From contig JANQIW010000081.1 of NCBI GenBank assembly GCA_028281945.1, positions 1 through 64,000 of the forward strand: a stretch of DNA of 64,000 nucleotides, written 5' to 3'. Of the stretch, positions 31,405-40,658 are shown piece after piece. This stretch comes from Prochloraceae cyanobacterium PL24a_bin.78. GTDB taxonomy: Bacteria > Cyanobacteriota > Cyanobacteriia > Cyanobacteriales > JANQIW01. The notes beneath the pieces were generated by a model. That model had not been told where the DNA came from. It was given only the letters and a program-made list of their open reading frames with translations, and did not search any database. A program made the position numbers and the translations under genes. Position 1 is the first letter of the stretch, and each line of letters opens with the position of its first letter.

Positions 31405-31747
31405 AGTTTTTAACTAATATAGAACTAAAATTCTCTAAAAACTTCCCCAATCCTCAAATTATTGATTTTTTTTGTAAACACTGTTGATTTTGTAGTTGCG
31501 TCTGAATTCATCTTTTGACGCACTACTACTTTTTGGTGATTTAAGATTAATTTTACCTTGTTAGTTATAGAGTTGAGGTAATTTTTTGATGATACTTTTC
31601 ATTTTGGAAATGGTTAATATTTAATGATTGCAAATTCCGCTTAAATACGCAATCCTTGATTAATCAGGCTTCATTACCTTATATAATAGTAAAATACTTG
31701 AAAAAATAGATTTTTCCAAGATTTAAGAAAATTATCAAATTTATCGG
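31405..31747. promoter_or_regulatory. gcvH-gcvP intergenic region
   Basis: 343 bases with the gcvH terminator in the first half and, by inference, the gcvP promoter in the second half. I looked for a glycine riboswitch and saw no convincing paired aptamer. Confidence 0.4.
31492..31534 (+). terminator. Intrinsic terminator after gcvH
   Basis: GTAGTTGCGTC pairs with GACGCACTAC (ten base pairs with one bulged T) around a 14-base loop; TAC and a run of five Ts follow. It starts 87 bases after the gcvH stop, so gcvP is probably expressed from its own promoter. Confidence 0.75.
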
Positions 31748-34618
31748 ATGCAACAACAAGTAACACCTTTTTCCCAGCGACACATCTCAATTACTCCAGA
31801 ATCAATGGATCTAATGCTCAAATCATTAGGGTTTTCTACTCTAGATGCCCTGATTGAGCAAACTATTCCCAAAAAAATTAAATTGGATGAATCTTTAAAT
31901 TTACCAGTAGCACACAGTGAATATACGGCTCTTGCCAAATTAAAAGAAATTGCTAGTAAAAATCAAGTTTTTCGCTCTTATATAGGAATGGGATACTCTG
32001 ATTGTATAACCCCACCTGTCATACTACGGAATATTTTAGAAAATCCTGGTTGGTATACTTCCTATACTCCTTATCAAGCAGAAATCGCTCAAGGTAGATT
32101 AGAAGCATTACTTAACTTCCAAACAGCTATTATCGATCTAACAGGCTTGGAAATTGCTAACGCTTCTTTATTAGATGAAGGTACGGCAGCGGCTGAAGCA
32201 ATGAGTATGAGTTATGGTATCTCTAAATTATCTACGGATACTTTTTTTGTTGCCGATACTTGTCATCCCCAAACTATTGAAATTGTTAAAACTCGTGCTG
32301 AACATTTAGGAATTAAAATCATTATTGGTGATTATTCAAGTTTTGATTTCCAAGAACCAATTTTTGGGGCATTATTACAATACCCTGCAACTGATGGCAC
32401 TATCTATGATTACCGGGAATTTATCTCTAAGGCACATGAAGCTAAGGCGATGGTTACTGTAGCAGCGGATATTTTGAGTTTGGCAATGCTGACTCCTCCT
32501 GGTGAATTTGGGGCGGATATTGCGGTGGGTAATACTCAACGTTTTGGTGTGCCTTTGGGATATGGTGGGCCTCATGCTGCTTATTTTGCGACGAAGGAAG
32601 CTTATAAACGTCAAATTCCTGGCAGAATTGTTGGGGTTTCTAAGGATGCTAATGGTAATCCTGCTTTGCGTTTGGCATTACAAACCAGAGAACAACATAT
32701 TCGTAGGGAAAAGGCTACTAGTAATATTTGTACGGCTCAAGTGTTACTGGCGGTTATTGCTTCTATGTATGCTGTTTATCATGGGCCGGAAAGAATTAGA
32801 AAGATTGCGGAAGAAATTCATCGCTTAACTGTACTTCTGGCTGAGGGTTTAAAGCGACTTAATTTTACTATTGCTTCAGATGATTTCTTTGATACTATTA
32901 ATATAAAGGTAGATAATCCAAATTTAATTATTAAGGCTGCTCAAGATAAGGGTATTAATTTACGTTTAATTGATGATAAATCTATTGGTATTAGTTTAGA
33001 TGAAACTACATCTGAACAAGATGTTATGAAACTTTGGGATATTTTCGCCCAAAAAGAAGATTTAGGTTTTAGTATCAATGATTTAAATCCTGATTTTTCC
33101 TTTAAAGAGCCTTTTGCTCGTACAAGTAGTTATCTAACTTTACCTGTATTTAATAGTTATCATTCTGAAACCGAACTGTTGCGTTATCTTCACAAGTTAG
33201 AAAGTAAGGATTTATCTTTGACAACTTCTATGATTCCTTTAGGTTCTTGTACTATGAAGTTGAATGCTGCAGCGGAGATGATTCCTGTCACTTGGCGGGA
33301 ATTTGGTAATATTCATCCTTTTGTACCTTTGTCACAAACTGAAGGTTATCAGGTTTTATTCCGACAATTAGAGTCTTGGTTGGCTGAAATTACGGGAATG
33401 TCTGGTATTTCTTTACAGCCAAATGCTGGATCTCAAGGGGAATATACTGGCTTAAAAGTGATTCGCAAGTATCATGAATCTCAGGGAAATGGCCATCGAA
33501 ATATTTGTTTGATTCCAGAATCTGCTCATGGAACTAATCCTGCTAGTGCGGTTATGTGCGGTTTAAAGGTAGTTGCCGTGAAATGTGATGGCGAAGGGAA
33601 TATTGATATTCAGGATTTAAAGGCTAAAGCTGAAAAACACAGTGAGAAGTTGGCGGCTTTAATGGTAACTTATCCTTCTACTCACGGTGTATTTGAGGAA
33701 GAAATCACTGAAATTTGTGAGATAATTCATCAAAATGGTGGACAAGTTTATTTAGATGGTGCCAATCTTAATGCGATGGTAGGCTTATGTCGTCCTGCGG
33801 ATTTTGGGGCAGATGTATGTCACCTGAATTTGCACAAGACTTTCTGTATTCCTCACGGAGGTGGTGGTCCGGGAATGGGTCCTATTGGGGCTAAATCACA
33901 TCTTGTACCATTTTTCCCTGATACTTCTTTAGCTGAAGGGGGAACTAATTATGGAAAAGTTCAAGAGAGTGATTCTGTTGGGGTGATTTCTGCAGCTCCT
34001 TGGGGAAGTGCGAGTATTCTTACTATCTCTTGGATGTATATTGCCATGATGGGTAGTGAGGGTTTGACTCAAGCAACTAAGGTGGCTATTCTTAATGCTA
34101 ATTATATTGCTCACCGTCTTCAATCCTATTATCCTATTTTGTTTAAGGGAAATAATGATTTAGTTGCCCATGAATGTATTATCGATTTACGTCCTTTGAA
34201 GAAAAGAGCGGGAGTTGAGGTGGATGATGTGGCGAAAAGATTGATGGATTTTGGTTTTCATGCGCCAACAATATCTTGGCCTGTGCCGGGCACTATGATG
34301 ATTGAGCCTACGGAGAGTGAGTCTAAGGAGGAATTAGATCGTTTTTGTGATGCCATGATTGCTATTCGTGAAGAAGCTCAAGCTATTGAGGAAGGTAAGG
34401 TGGATGCTAAGGATAATGTTCTGAAAAATGCTCCTCATACGGCGGAGAGTTTGATTTGTGGTGAGTGGAATCATCCTTATTCTAGGGAAGATGCTGCTTA
34501 TCCTGCCCCTTGGTGTAAGGAATTTAAGTTCTGGCCTTCTGTGGGAAGAATTGATAATGCTTATGGTGATCGTTCTTTTGTATGTTCTTGTGCTGGTATG
34601 GATGCTTATATCAAGTAA
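31748..34618 (+). CDS. gcvP: Glycine dehydrogenase (decarboxylating), P protein
   Basis: This is the PLP-dependent decarboxylase that starts glycine cleavage and passes the aminomethyl group to GcvH. At 956 residues it is the long single-chain form, with both alpha/beta halves fused. The PLP lysine is in [59 protein letters not shown] and [20 protein letters not shown] are conserved N-half blocks. [18 protein letters not shown] marks the start of the second half. It ends [13 protein letters not shown], and the final Lys-stop codons form the start of a 21-base tandem repeat. Confidence 0.99.
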   Translation: MQQQVTPFSQRHISITPESMDLMLKSLGFSTLDALIEQTIPKKIKLDESLNLPVAHSEYTALAKLKEIASKNQVFRSYIGMGYSDCITPPVILRNILENPGWYTSYTPYQAEIAQGRLEALLNFQTAIIDLTGLEIANASLLDEGTAAAEAMSMSYGISKLSTDTFFVADTCHPQTIEIVKTRAEHLGIKIIIGDYSSFDFQEPIFGALLQYPATDGTIYDYREFISKAHEAKAMVTVAADILSLAMLTPPGEFGADIAVGNTQRFGVPLGYGGPHAAYFATKEAYKRQIPGRIVGVSKDANGNPALRLALQTREQHIRREKATSNICTAQVLLAVIASMYAVYHGPERIRKIAEEIHRLTVLLAEGLKRLNFTIASDDFFDTINIKVDNPNLIIKAAQDKGINLRLIDDKSIGISLDETTSEQDVMKLWDIFAQKEDLGFSINDLNPDFSFKEPFARTSSYLTLPVFNSYHSETELLRYLHKLESKDLSLTTSMIPLGSCTMKLNAAAEMIPVTWREFGNIHPFVPLSQTEGYQVLFRQLESWLAEITGMSGISLQPNAGSQGEYTGLKVIRKYHESQGNGHRNICLIPESAHGTNPASAVMCGLKVVAVKCDGEGNIDIQDLKAKAEKHSEKLAALMVTYPSTHGVFEEEITEICEIIHQNGGQVYLDGANLNAMVGLCRPADFGADVCHLNLHKTFCIPHGGGGPGMGPIGAKSHLVPFFPDTSLAEGGTNYGKVQESDSVGVISAAPWGSASILTISWMYIAMMGSEGLTQATKVAILNANYIAHRLQSYYPILFKGNNDLVAHECIIDLRPLKKRAGVEVDDVAKRLMDFGFHAPTISWPVPGTMMIEPTESESKEELDRFCDAMIAIREEAQAIEEGKVDAKDNVLKNAPHTAESLICGEWNHPYSREDAAYPAPWCKEFKFWPSVGRIDNAYGDRSFVCSCAGMDAYIK

Positions 34619-34654
34619 TAAGTAATCAGTAAGAAGTAATAAGTAATCAGTAAG
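34613..34654. repeat. 21-base perfect tandem duplication overlapping the gcvP stop
   Basis: Two exact copies of AAGTAATAAGTAATCAGTAA+G. The first copy includes the last Lys codon and stop of gcvP. The internal AAGTAAT is the complement of the heptamer ATTACTT found in the repeat field at 16564-16605. Confidence 0.85.
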
Positions 34655-34888
34655 ATTCTCTAGATAATATCCTTTATCTGGTTACACTTTTTCTTTAATT
34701 GCTTATACTTCTTTAATTATCAGTGATTAAATGAACTTGATATTATAACGGATAGTTAGGAAGATGGAATTCGGAAAGTAAGAGAATGTTTGAAATGTCT
34801 TTTTGATATGTTTTTTTAGGAAAAAGGTTGGATTTGAAATATAATTCTGCCTTATTTTTTTTGATTAAATAATCTAGATGGTGATTTA

Positions 34889-35401
34889 CTATTTATTAAA
34901 CCATTCTTCCCCTCCTGCTAAGTCTTTTAAGGTGTGATTGATTTTCATGGGTAAGTCTTTTTTGGAGTATTGATAGGTTAAATTTAGTAATTTTTTTGCT
35001 ATATCTATAATTTCTTGTCGATGGATGGATTTACTAAGTTGTATTGGAGAGATGCTACCATTCAAAACTTCAACGCTGGCAGGGTTTATTGCTACTTCGA
35101 TTTCTTCGGTTAATATTTCCTGCCATTCATTTTCTTTGATATAGTATGAGGTTTTATTATCTTTGAGGTTGAGTTTTTTGATTTGGATAATGGAATAGGA
35201 AATGGAGGCGGCTGAGGAATTTGTTAAATGTTTTTCGATTTGATTTTTAATTAAATGAATTAGTATTTTTACTAAAAATGATTATATATTCCTAAGAATA
35301 GCTTGTTTTCCCATTTCTTCTAATTCATCTATGATGATTAAAGCTTCTTGATAATTTCCTTCTATAATATTTTTTCTTAAATCGATCAATTCTTCTACCA
35401 T
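34889..35401 (-). pseudogene. DUF29-like gene interrupted by a single nonsense codon
   Basis: From ATG at 35401 the frame reads MVEELIDLRKNIIEGNYQEA and on to AILRNI, then TAA at 35282-35284 as codon 40. The same frame continues without any frameshift (SFLVKILIHLIKNQIEKHLT ... KDLAGGEEWFNK) to TAG at 34889. The whole 513-base frame matches a DUF29-type small helical protein of unknown function common in cyanobacteria, so the stop is probably a point change from CAA, GAA or AAA. It may be a recent pseudogene, an assembly or sequencing error, or two short proteins. AAAGAG precedes the start, which lies only 21 bases from the first CRISPR repeat. Confidence 0.75.
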
Positions 35402-35422
35402 AATCTTTTCTCTTTATTAGTA

Positions 35423-36036
35423 GTTTCAATCCCTAATAGGTATTAATTAGAATTTAAACGTTTTTTTATTGCAAAATTTAAAGTTGAATTAATCGTTTCA
35501 ATCCCTAATAGGTATTAATTAGAATTTAAACACAAGACGGCAAAAAATATTAATCTAACTGCAAATGGTTTCAATCCCTAATAGGTATTAATTAGAATTT
35601 AAACTCGGGACGATCGCCGACCATAATAATATTCTCCTTTTGTTTCAATCCCTAATAGGTATTAATTAGAATTTAAACTTTTTTGCAGAAAAGCTTTGTT
35701 GGATAAACTAGGGTTTCAATCCCTAATAGGTATTAATTAGAATTTAAACTGGCTGCAAAAGGAATTTAGATATGAAATCACTTTGGTTTCAATCCCTAAT
35801 AGGTATTAATTAGAATTTAAACCTCTACTCGTTTTTCGTCAGTTTTAGATGGATCTGTTTCAATCCCTAATAGGTATTAATTAGAATTTAAACAAGATTA
35901 ATGAAATAAAACCATAAACCATAGCTAGTTTCAATCCCTAATAGGTATTAATTAGAATTTAAACAACAAATATATAGAAGTAAGTAATTCTTCTGATAAG
36001 TTTCAATCCCTAATAGGTATTAATTAGAATTTAAAC
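35423..36036 (-). CRISPR. CRISPR array, 9 repeats and 8 spacers, no cas genes in window
   Basis: Nine identical 37-base repeats start at 35423, 35495, 35568, 35642, 35713, 35786, 35857, 35928 and 36000, each beginning GTTTCAATCCCTAATAGG on the plus strand. The eight spacers are 34 to 37 bases and all differ. On the minus strand the repeat ends GGGATTGAAAC; ATTGAAAC is the usual 8-base crRNA 5' handle of class 1 (type I and III) systems, so transcription is most likely on the minus strand with the leader at the right end. All repeats are perfect, so the array end is not marked by decay. Effector genes must act in trans or lie outside the window. Confidence 0.97.
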
Positions 36037-36045
36037 TGCCGGCAT

Positions 36046-36306
36046 CTAGAAGCCGTAAAATATTTGACTTTCAAGGTACCATTGCGGGACGCTAGTAATA
36101 TTATAGACAATAGGGAGAAGAAATGTCAAGGAAAATCCCTGAAACCCTGATAAAATATAGAGCGGGAGGGTTTGAAAACTCGATCGAACTTGAAACCCAA
36201 TCACCATAAGACATCCAGCCAATAAAGAGAGAGAGGAAAAAATTACACCCCATGGCTCCCGAGAGCCCGAAAAGTAGTATACAAAGAAACTATCAAAAAT
36301 ACACAT
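36046..36306 (-). CDS. Doubtful 86-residue hydrophobic ORF or CRISPR leader
   Basis: The ORF begins 4 bases after the stop of the protease/TPR gene on the same strand and encodes a small hydrophobic protein (GVIFSSLSLLAGCLMVIGF, LSGFQGFSLTFLLPIVYNI), so it could be a small membrane protein in that operon. Against this, it ends 9 bases from the CRISPR array on the side where the leader should be, and I recognise no family. It may be leader sequence with a chance open frame. Confidence 0.25.
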   Translation of the reverse strand: MCIFDSFFVYYFSGSREPWGVIFSSLSLLAGCLMVIGFQVRSSFQTLPLYILSGFQGFSLTFLLPIVYNITSVPQWYLESQIFYGF

Positions 36307-36310
36307 AAAA

Positions 36311-38056
36311 TTATCGACCCAACTCTTCCCTTAAAATAGCCCTATTTTCAATAGCAGGCTGATAGTTATTATCAATTTCGATCGCCCTTTCAAAAGAAGA
36401 TAAAGCATCATTTTTCCGCCCCAATTGATATAAAATAATCCCGCGATTATTCCAAGTATTAACATCATTAGGATTAATATCAAGAGCACGATCAAAAGCC
36501 GCAATAGCCTCATTTTGCCTATTTAAATCGCTCAAAACCAAACCCTTATTACTCCAAGCAGAAGCATAATTAGGATTAATATCAAGAGCACGATCGAAAT
36601 CATTTAAAGCATCTTGAAAACGCTCCATTAATAATAGAATAAAACCGCGATTGTGCACCAATACAGAAGAAGAAGCCAACCCTTGACTTTGCCTAATTTG
36701 GATGGCACGATTAATGGCATCAATTCCACTTTGATATTGCTGTAAAGCCGCCAATAACTCCCCCTTAGTCGCCCAATCTCCAGAATTTTCAGACACATTT
36801 TCAGGATAATTATCAATCGCCTTATTCAAAGCAGTCAAAGCACCATCGAAACGTTGTAATTCTTGCAGGGCACCAGCGCGACACCTCAGTGTCTCATAAT
36901 ATAAATCTCCCTTATCCCTTACCCTTTCCACCTCTAAAATTCTCACAGCTTGGTTACACGCATCCAAAGCTTCCCCATATTGCCTAGCAAATCCCAAGGC
37001 GAATCCTTTGGCAAAATAAGCTAGGGGATAATTAGGTTTAATTTCGATCGCTCGATCGAAAGCCGCAATAGCTTCTTGATTTCGATTGACACGCCATAAC
37101 TGATTCCCTCGATCCAACCAATAGAGAGGATTATTTTGATCTTCCACTTCAATAGTAGGCTCCCAAGATTGGGTTTGGGAATTAGAAATAACAGGAGGAG
37201 GAGAATTTTCCACCCGCAATTTTGACTTTAAACTAGTGCCATTTGCCCACTGAGTAAAGGTTTGAATCGGAATTCCCAGACTTAAACCGAACTTAATGCG
37301 AACAGTATATTTCCCTTCCTCCTCTAAAAACTGACCCACAATTTCATTATCTGAAGTGATTTTTTTCCCATCTGCCCTACCATGAACACCGATTACTCTC
37401 CCTTGAGTATCCAAAACAGGACCACCACTCATCCCTGGAGCAGATAAATTTGTATACAATAATTCATACCCTCTAGAGCCAACTAAAGGATTAGATACAG
37501 ATGTTCCAGAGTTATCAAACAAAATACCAGGATTAAATCTCCACTTTAATTCACCATTTTCATATTCAGCAGGCCATCCTGAGAGGAATATATAAGGCTT
37601 TTCTGGTTGTTGAAGAGATTGCCCTCGATTATAATCAGCACTTGGATACTCCCGATCGCGATATACTTGGTAGTTAAAATTAGATAAAGTAGCTATTCGG
37701 TAATTACGATCGCTAGTAAATTCCAACACAGCTAAATCGATATTGTTAGGTAATTTTTGGATATTAGTTACATTTATAGAATGATTTTCACCATCATAAG
37801 TTTTCAAATCTGCTTCATCATTACCGCCAATAAATTCAACTACGTGCAAAGCCGTCAAAACATAGTATTTATTTCCTTCTCTGCCAATAATAATTCCCGA
37901 ACCAGTTTCACCAGGAGGATAAATTAAAACAGTAATTTCCCTCGCGATATTTTCAATTTCATTAATAGTTAAAGCAGTAGCCATTTGTGGTGCTTGAAGG
38001 ATAACTATTGCAGCACCAAAAGCCATACCTGTTAATTTATAAGAAAAATCCATCAT
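36311..38056 (-). CDS. Trypsin-like serine protease with C-terminal TPR repeats
   Basis: This 581-residue protein carries an N-terminal hydrophobic signal, then an S1-type protease domain with a full catalytic triad: His71 (VLTALHVVEF), Asp107 (NNIDLAVLEF) and Ser210 (SAPGMSGGPVLD). From about residue 305 come at least six tetratricopeptide repeats (for example RAIEIKPNYPLAYFAKGFAL and RALDINPNDVNTWNNRGIIL) that mediate protein binding. It is probably periplasmic or in the thylakoid lumen. Such protease-TPR fusions are common in filamentous and unicellular cyanobacteria; the substrate is unknown. It is divergent from the arsenic operon. Confidence 0.85.
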   Translation of the reverse strand: MMDFSYKLTGMAFGAAIVILQAPQMATALTINEIENIAREITVLIYPPGETGSGIIIGREGNKYYVLTALHVVEFIGGNDEADLKTYDGENHSINVTNIQKLPNNIDLAVLEFTSDRNYRIATLSNFNYQVYRDREYPSADYNRGQSLQQPEKPYIFLSGWPAEYENGELKWRFNPGILFDNSGTSVSNPLVGSRGYELLYTNLSAPGMSGGPVLDTQGRVIGVHGRADGKKITSDNEIVGQFLEEEGKYTVRIKFGLSLGIPIQTFTQWANGTSLKSKLRVENSPPPVISNSQTQSWEPTIEVEDQNNPLYWLDRGNQLWRVNRNQEAIAAFDRAIEIKPNYPLAYFAKGFALGFARQYGEALDACNQAVRILEVERVRDKGDLYYETLRCRAGALQELQRFDGALTALNKAIDNYPENVSENSGDWATKGELLAALQQYQSGIDAINRAIQIRQSQGLASSSVLVHNRGFILLLMERFQDALNDFDRALDINPNYASAWSNKGLVLSDLNRQNEAIAAFDRALDINPNDVNTWNNRGIILYQLGRKNDALSSFERAIEIDNNYQPAIENRAILREELGR

Positions 38057-38208
38057 AAATTTCTTTTTATTAAATTTAATTATACATTAAAGTTTATTTT
38101 TAATCTTTAGATTATATCATGAAGAAAATTCTTTCGGTGGAACATTGATATTAATTGTGCAATTAGCAAATTTTCAATAGTTATTAATATTGTTTTAACT
38201 CAAGACGG

Positions 38209-38238
38209 TTGACGTATCAATTAATATTGATGTAGAAT
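38209..38238 (+). promoter_or_regulatory. ars promoter with ArsR-type operator
   Basis: TTGACG (38209-38214) and TAGAAT (38233-38238) form a -35/-10 pair with 18-base spacing. Between them ATCAA TTAATA TTGAT (38216-38231) is a perfect inverted repeat identical in form to the ATCAA-N6-TTGAT site recalled for Synechocystis ArsR. Repressor binding would cover the promoter, with release by arsenite or antimonite. No arsR gene lies in the window. Confidence 0.8.
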
Positions 38239-38315
38239 TTACATAGAGAAAAAAAATTTCTAGTGATAATCTAATCGAGAAAATTTTCTTTAAATGATAA
38301 AAAGAGGACTAATTC

Positions 38316-39461
38316 ATGACAACCGATATTAATCCAAAAGCTGTAAAAGCAGGTGGGCAACTCAGCTTTTTTGAAAAATACCTCACAATTTGGGTAGCAG
38401 TTTGTATTGTAGTAGGTATTCTTTTAGGGAAATTATTCCCAGCAGTAGCACAAACCCTAGATGCCATGAGCATTTATAATGTATCAATTCCCATTGCTAT
38501 CTGCCTATTTTTCATGATGTATCCCATTATGGTAAAAATAGATTTTTCCCAAGCAGTCAAAGCAGTCAAAGCACCAAAACCAGTTATTCTTACCTTAGTT
38601 GTAAATTGGTTAATAAAGCCTTTTACCATGGTAGTATTTGCTCAATTTTTCTTAGGATACCTCTTTCAGCCATTATTACAGAATACTGAAATTATTCGAG
38701 GAGTAGAAGTAAGTCTAGCAAATTCCTATATCGCCGGAACAATTTTATTAGGAATCGCGCCTTGTACCGCAATGGTTTTAATGTGGGGTTATTTATCCTA
38801 TAGTAATCAAGGGCATACATTAGTAATGGTGGCAGTTAATTCCTTAGCAATGTTATTTTTATATGCACCTTTGGGAAAATGGTTATTATCTGCTAACAAT
38901 TTAACTGTACCTTGGGAAACCATAGTTTTATCAGTATTGATTTATGTAGGATTACCTTTAGCAGCAGGAATTTATAGTCGATCCTGGATCTTAAAACACA
39001 AAGGAAGAGAATGGTTTGATCAGAAATTCCTCCACTACCTTAATCCAGTGGCGATTTCAGCATTGCTTTTGACTTTAGTATTATTATTTGCCTTCAAGGG
39101 AGAATTAATTGTTAATAATCCTCTTCACATTCTTTTAATTGCTGTACCCCTATTTCTTCAGACAAATTTTATTTTCCTCATCACCTATGTTGCAGGATTA
39201 AAATTAAACCTAACTTACGAAGATGCCGCACCAGCCGCATTAATTGGCGCAAGTAATCATTTTGAAGTAGCCATTGCCACCGCAGTTATTTTATTTGGTT
39301 TAAACTCAGGTGCAGCATTAGCCACCGTAGTGGGAGTATTAATCGAAGTGCCTGTCATGTTAATGTTAGTTGAATTCTGTAAAAAGACCGCTTCTTGGTT
39401 TCCTAGAGATCCTGAAAAAGCAACTTTACTCGATCCTCGTTGTATTAGTTCTATCAAATAA
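38316..39461 (+). CDS. arsB: Arsenite efflux permease, ACR3 family
   Basis: This exports arsenite (and possibly antimonite) across the plasma membrane. It has 381 residues and ten predicted membrane helices. Family marks are the Cys-containing [20 protein letters not shown] helix and [20 protein letters not shown]. Although often called arsB in cyanobacteria, it belongs to ACR3 and not to the E. coli ArsB family. AGGA lies upstream of the ATG. It is the first gene of a three-gene operon with arsH 27 bases and arsC about 690 bases downstream, matching the Synechocystis arsBHC order. Confidence 0.94.
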   Translation: MTTDINPKAVKAGGQLSFFEKYLTIWVAVCIVVGILLGKLFPAVAQTLDAMSIYNVSIPIAICLFFMMYPIMVKIDFSQAVKAVKAPKPVILTLVVNWLIKPFTMVVFAQFFLGYLFQPLLQNTEIIRGVEVSLANSYIAGTILLGIAPCTAMVLMWGYLSYSNQGHTLVMVAVNSLAMLFLYAPLGKWLLSANNLTVPWETIVLSVLIYVGLPLAAGIYSRSWILKHKGREWFDQKFLHYLNPVAISALLLTLVLLFAFKGELIVNNPLHILLIAVPLFLQTNFIFLITYVAGLKLNLTYEDAAPAALIGASNHFEVAIATAVILFGLNSGAALATVVGVLIEVPVMLMLVEFCKKTASWFPRDPEKATLLDPRCISSIK

Positions 39462-39488
39462 GGTGATCTAGAAGAAAATATTCCAGAT

Positions 39489-40112
39489 ATGAGCAATTTT
39501 AATCATCCTCCAAGAATATTATTTTTATATGGCTCTTTAAGAGAACGCTCTTATAGTCGTTTACTGGCAGAAGAAGCCGCCCGAATTATTGAAGATCTAG
39601 GAGCAGAAGTAAAGTTTTTTCATTCTCACGATTTGCCATTACGAGGTAGAGTAGAAGAATCTCATCCTAAAGTACAAGAATTAAGAGAATTAAGCCAATG
39701 GTCAGAAGGTCAAGTATGGTCTTCACCAGAAATGCACGGGAATATTACAGGTATTCTTAAGAATCAAATTGATTGGATACCATTAAGTATTGGTTCAATT
39801 CGTCCTACTCAAGGGAAAACTCTTGCTTTAATGCAGGTAAGTGGCGGTTCACAGTCTTTTAATGCTCTTAATACCATGAGAATTTTAGGAAGATGGATGA
39901 GAATGTTTACTATTCCTAATCAATCTTCTGTGGCTAAAGCTTATCAAGAGTTTCATGAGGATGGCAGGATGAAAGACTCTCCTTATCGTGATCGAGTTAT
40001 TGATGTAATGGAGGAACTATATAAATTTACTATGCTATTGCGGGATAAAGTAGATTATTTAACCGAGCGTTATAGTGAAAAAAAGCAAAAGCAAGAAAAA
40101 GAAAACAGTTAA
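39489..40112 (+). CDS. arsH: ArsH NADPH-dependent FMN oxidoreductase
   Basis: ArsH is a flavodoxin-fold flavoprotein that oxidises trivalent organoarsenicals and can reduce quinones or metals. The FMN-binding loop is [40 protein letters not shown] and [20 protein letters not shown] are diagnostic ArsH segments. The protein has 207 residues. It lies between arsB and arsC, with a 42-base gap to arsC, inside the ars operon. Confidence 0.96.
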   Translation: MSNFNHPPRILFLYGSLRERSYSRLLAEEAARIIEDLGAEVKFFHSHDLPLRGRVEESHPKVQELRELSQWSEGQVWSSPEMHGNITGILKNQIDWIPLSIGSIRPTQGKTLALMQVSGGSQSFNALNTMRILGRWMRMFTIPNQSSVAKAYQEFHEDGRMKDSPYRDRVIDVMEELYKFTMLLRDKVDYLTERYSEKKQKQEKENS

Positions 40113-40154
40113 ACATAGAATAAAAACCTAATATTTCAAATAAAGTAAAGAACA

Positions 40155-40550
40155 ATGAAAAAAGTAATGTTCGCTTGTAAAAGGAATTCCTGTCGTTCTC
40201 AAATGGCAGAAGGATTTGCCAAAACATTAGGAAAAGGAAAAATAGAGGTGAACAGTTGTGGCTTAGAGGCTTCAAGAGTACATCCTACCGCCATTGAAGT
40301 AATGAAAGAGATAGGTATCGATATTAGTGACCAAACTTCTAACCCTATTAGTGAATTCAAAGCTCAAGATTATGATGTTGTAATTTCTATGTGTGGTTGT
40401 GGGGTAAATCTACCTCAAGATTGGGTGTTACAAGAAAGATTTGAAGATTGGGAATTAGAAGATCCCGATGGAAAACCTCTTGAAACCTTTCATCGAGTGC
40501 GTGACGAAATTAAAGAAAGAATAACCAAATTAATTGAAAAGATATCATAG
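40155..40550 (+). CDS. arsC: Arsenate reductase, Synechocystis type
   Basis: This reduces arsenate to arsenite for export by ArsB. The 131-residue protein has the low-molecular-weight phosphatase fold with the active-site loop CKRNSCRSQ (Cys8 and Arg14). The redox cysteines Cys80 and Cys82 (ISMCGCGVNLP) sit at the positions known for the Synechocystis enzyme, which uses glutaredoxin and glutathione despite its thioredoxin-type fold. It is the last ars gene and is followed by a strong bidirectional hairpin. Confidence 0.96.
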   Translation: MKKVMFACKRNSCRSQMAEGFAKTLGKGKIEVNSCGLEASRVHPTAIEVMKEIGIDISDQTSNPISEFKAQDYDVVISMCGCGVNLPQDWVLQERFEDWELEDPDGKPLETFHRVRDEIKERITKLIEKIS

Positions 40551-40594
40551 AAACTACTTAAAGTTCTAATTTCTATAATGATCTTAAAAAGAAA

Positions 40595-40643
40595 TAGGAA
40601 TACTTGAGAATATTATAGCTATATCCATAGTATTCCTACTCTT
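40595..40643 (+). terminator. Bidirectional terminator between arsC and the M48 protease gene
   Basis: TAGGAATACT (40595-40604) and AGTATTCCTA (40629-40638) are perfect 10-base arms with a small palindrome (ATAGCTAT) in the loop; CTCTTTTAT follows on the plus strand. It lies between the stops of two converging genes and can serve both. Confidence 0.7.
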
Positions 40644-40658
40644 TTATAAGCCGTTAAA

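Noticed and set aside
31405-31747. Possible glycine riboswitch upstream of gcvP
   Set aside because: I could not find the tandem aptamer pairing; only a terminator hairpin for gcvH is clear.
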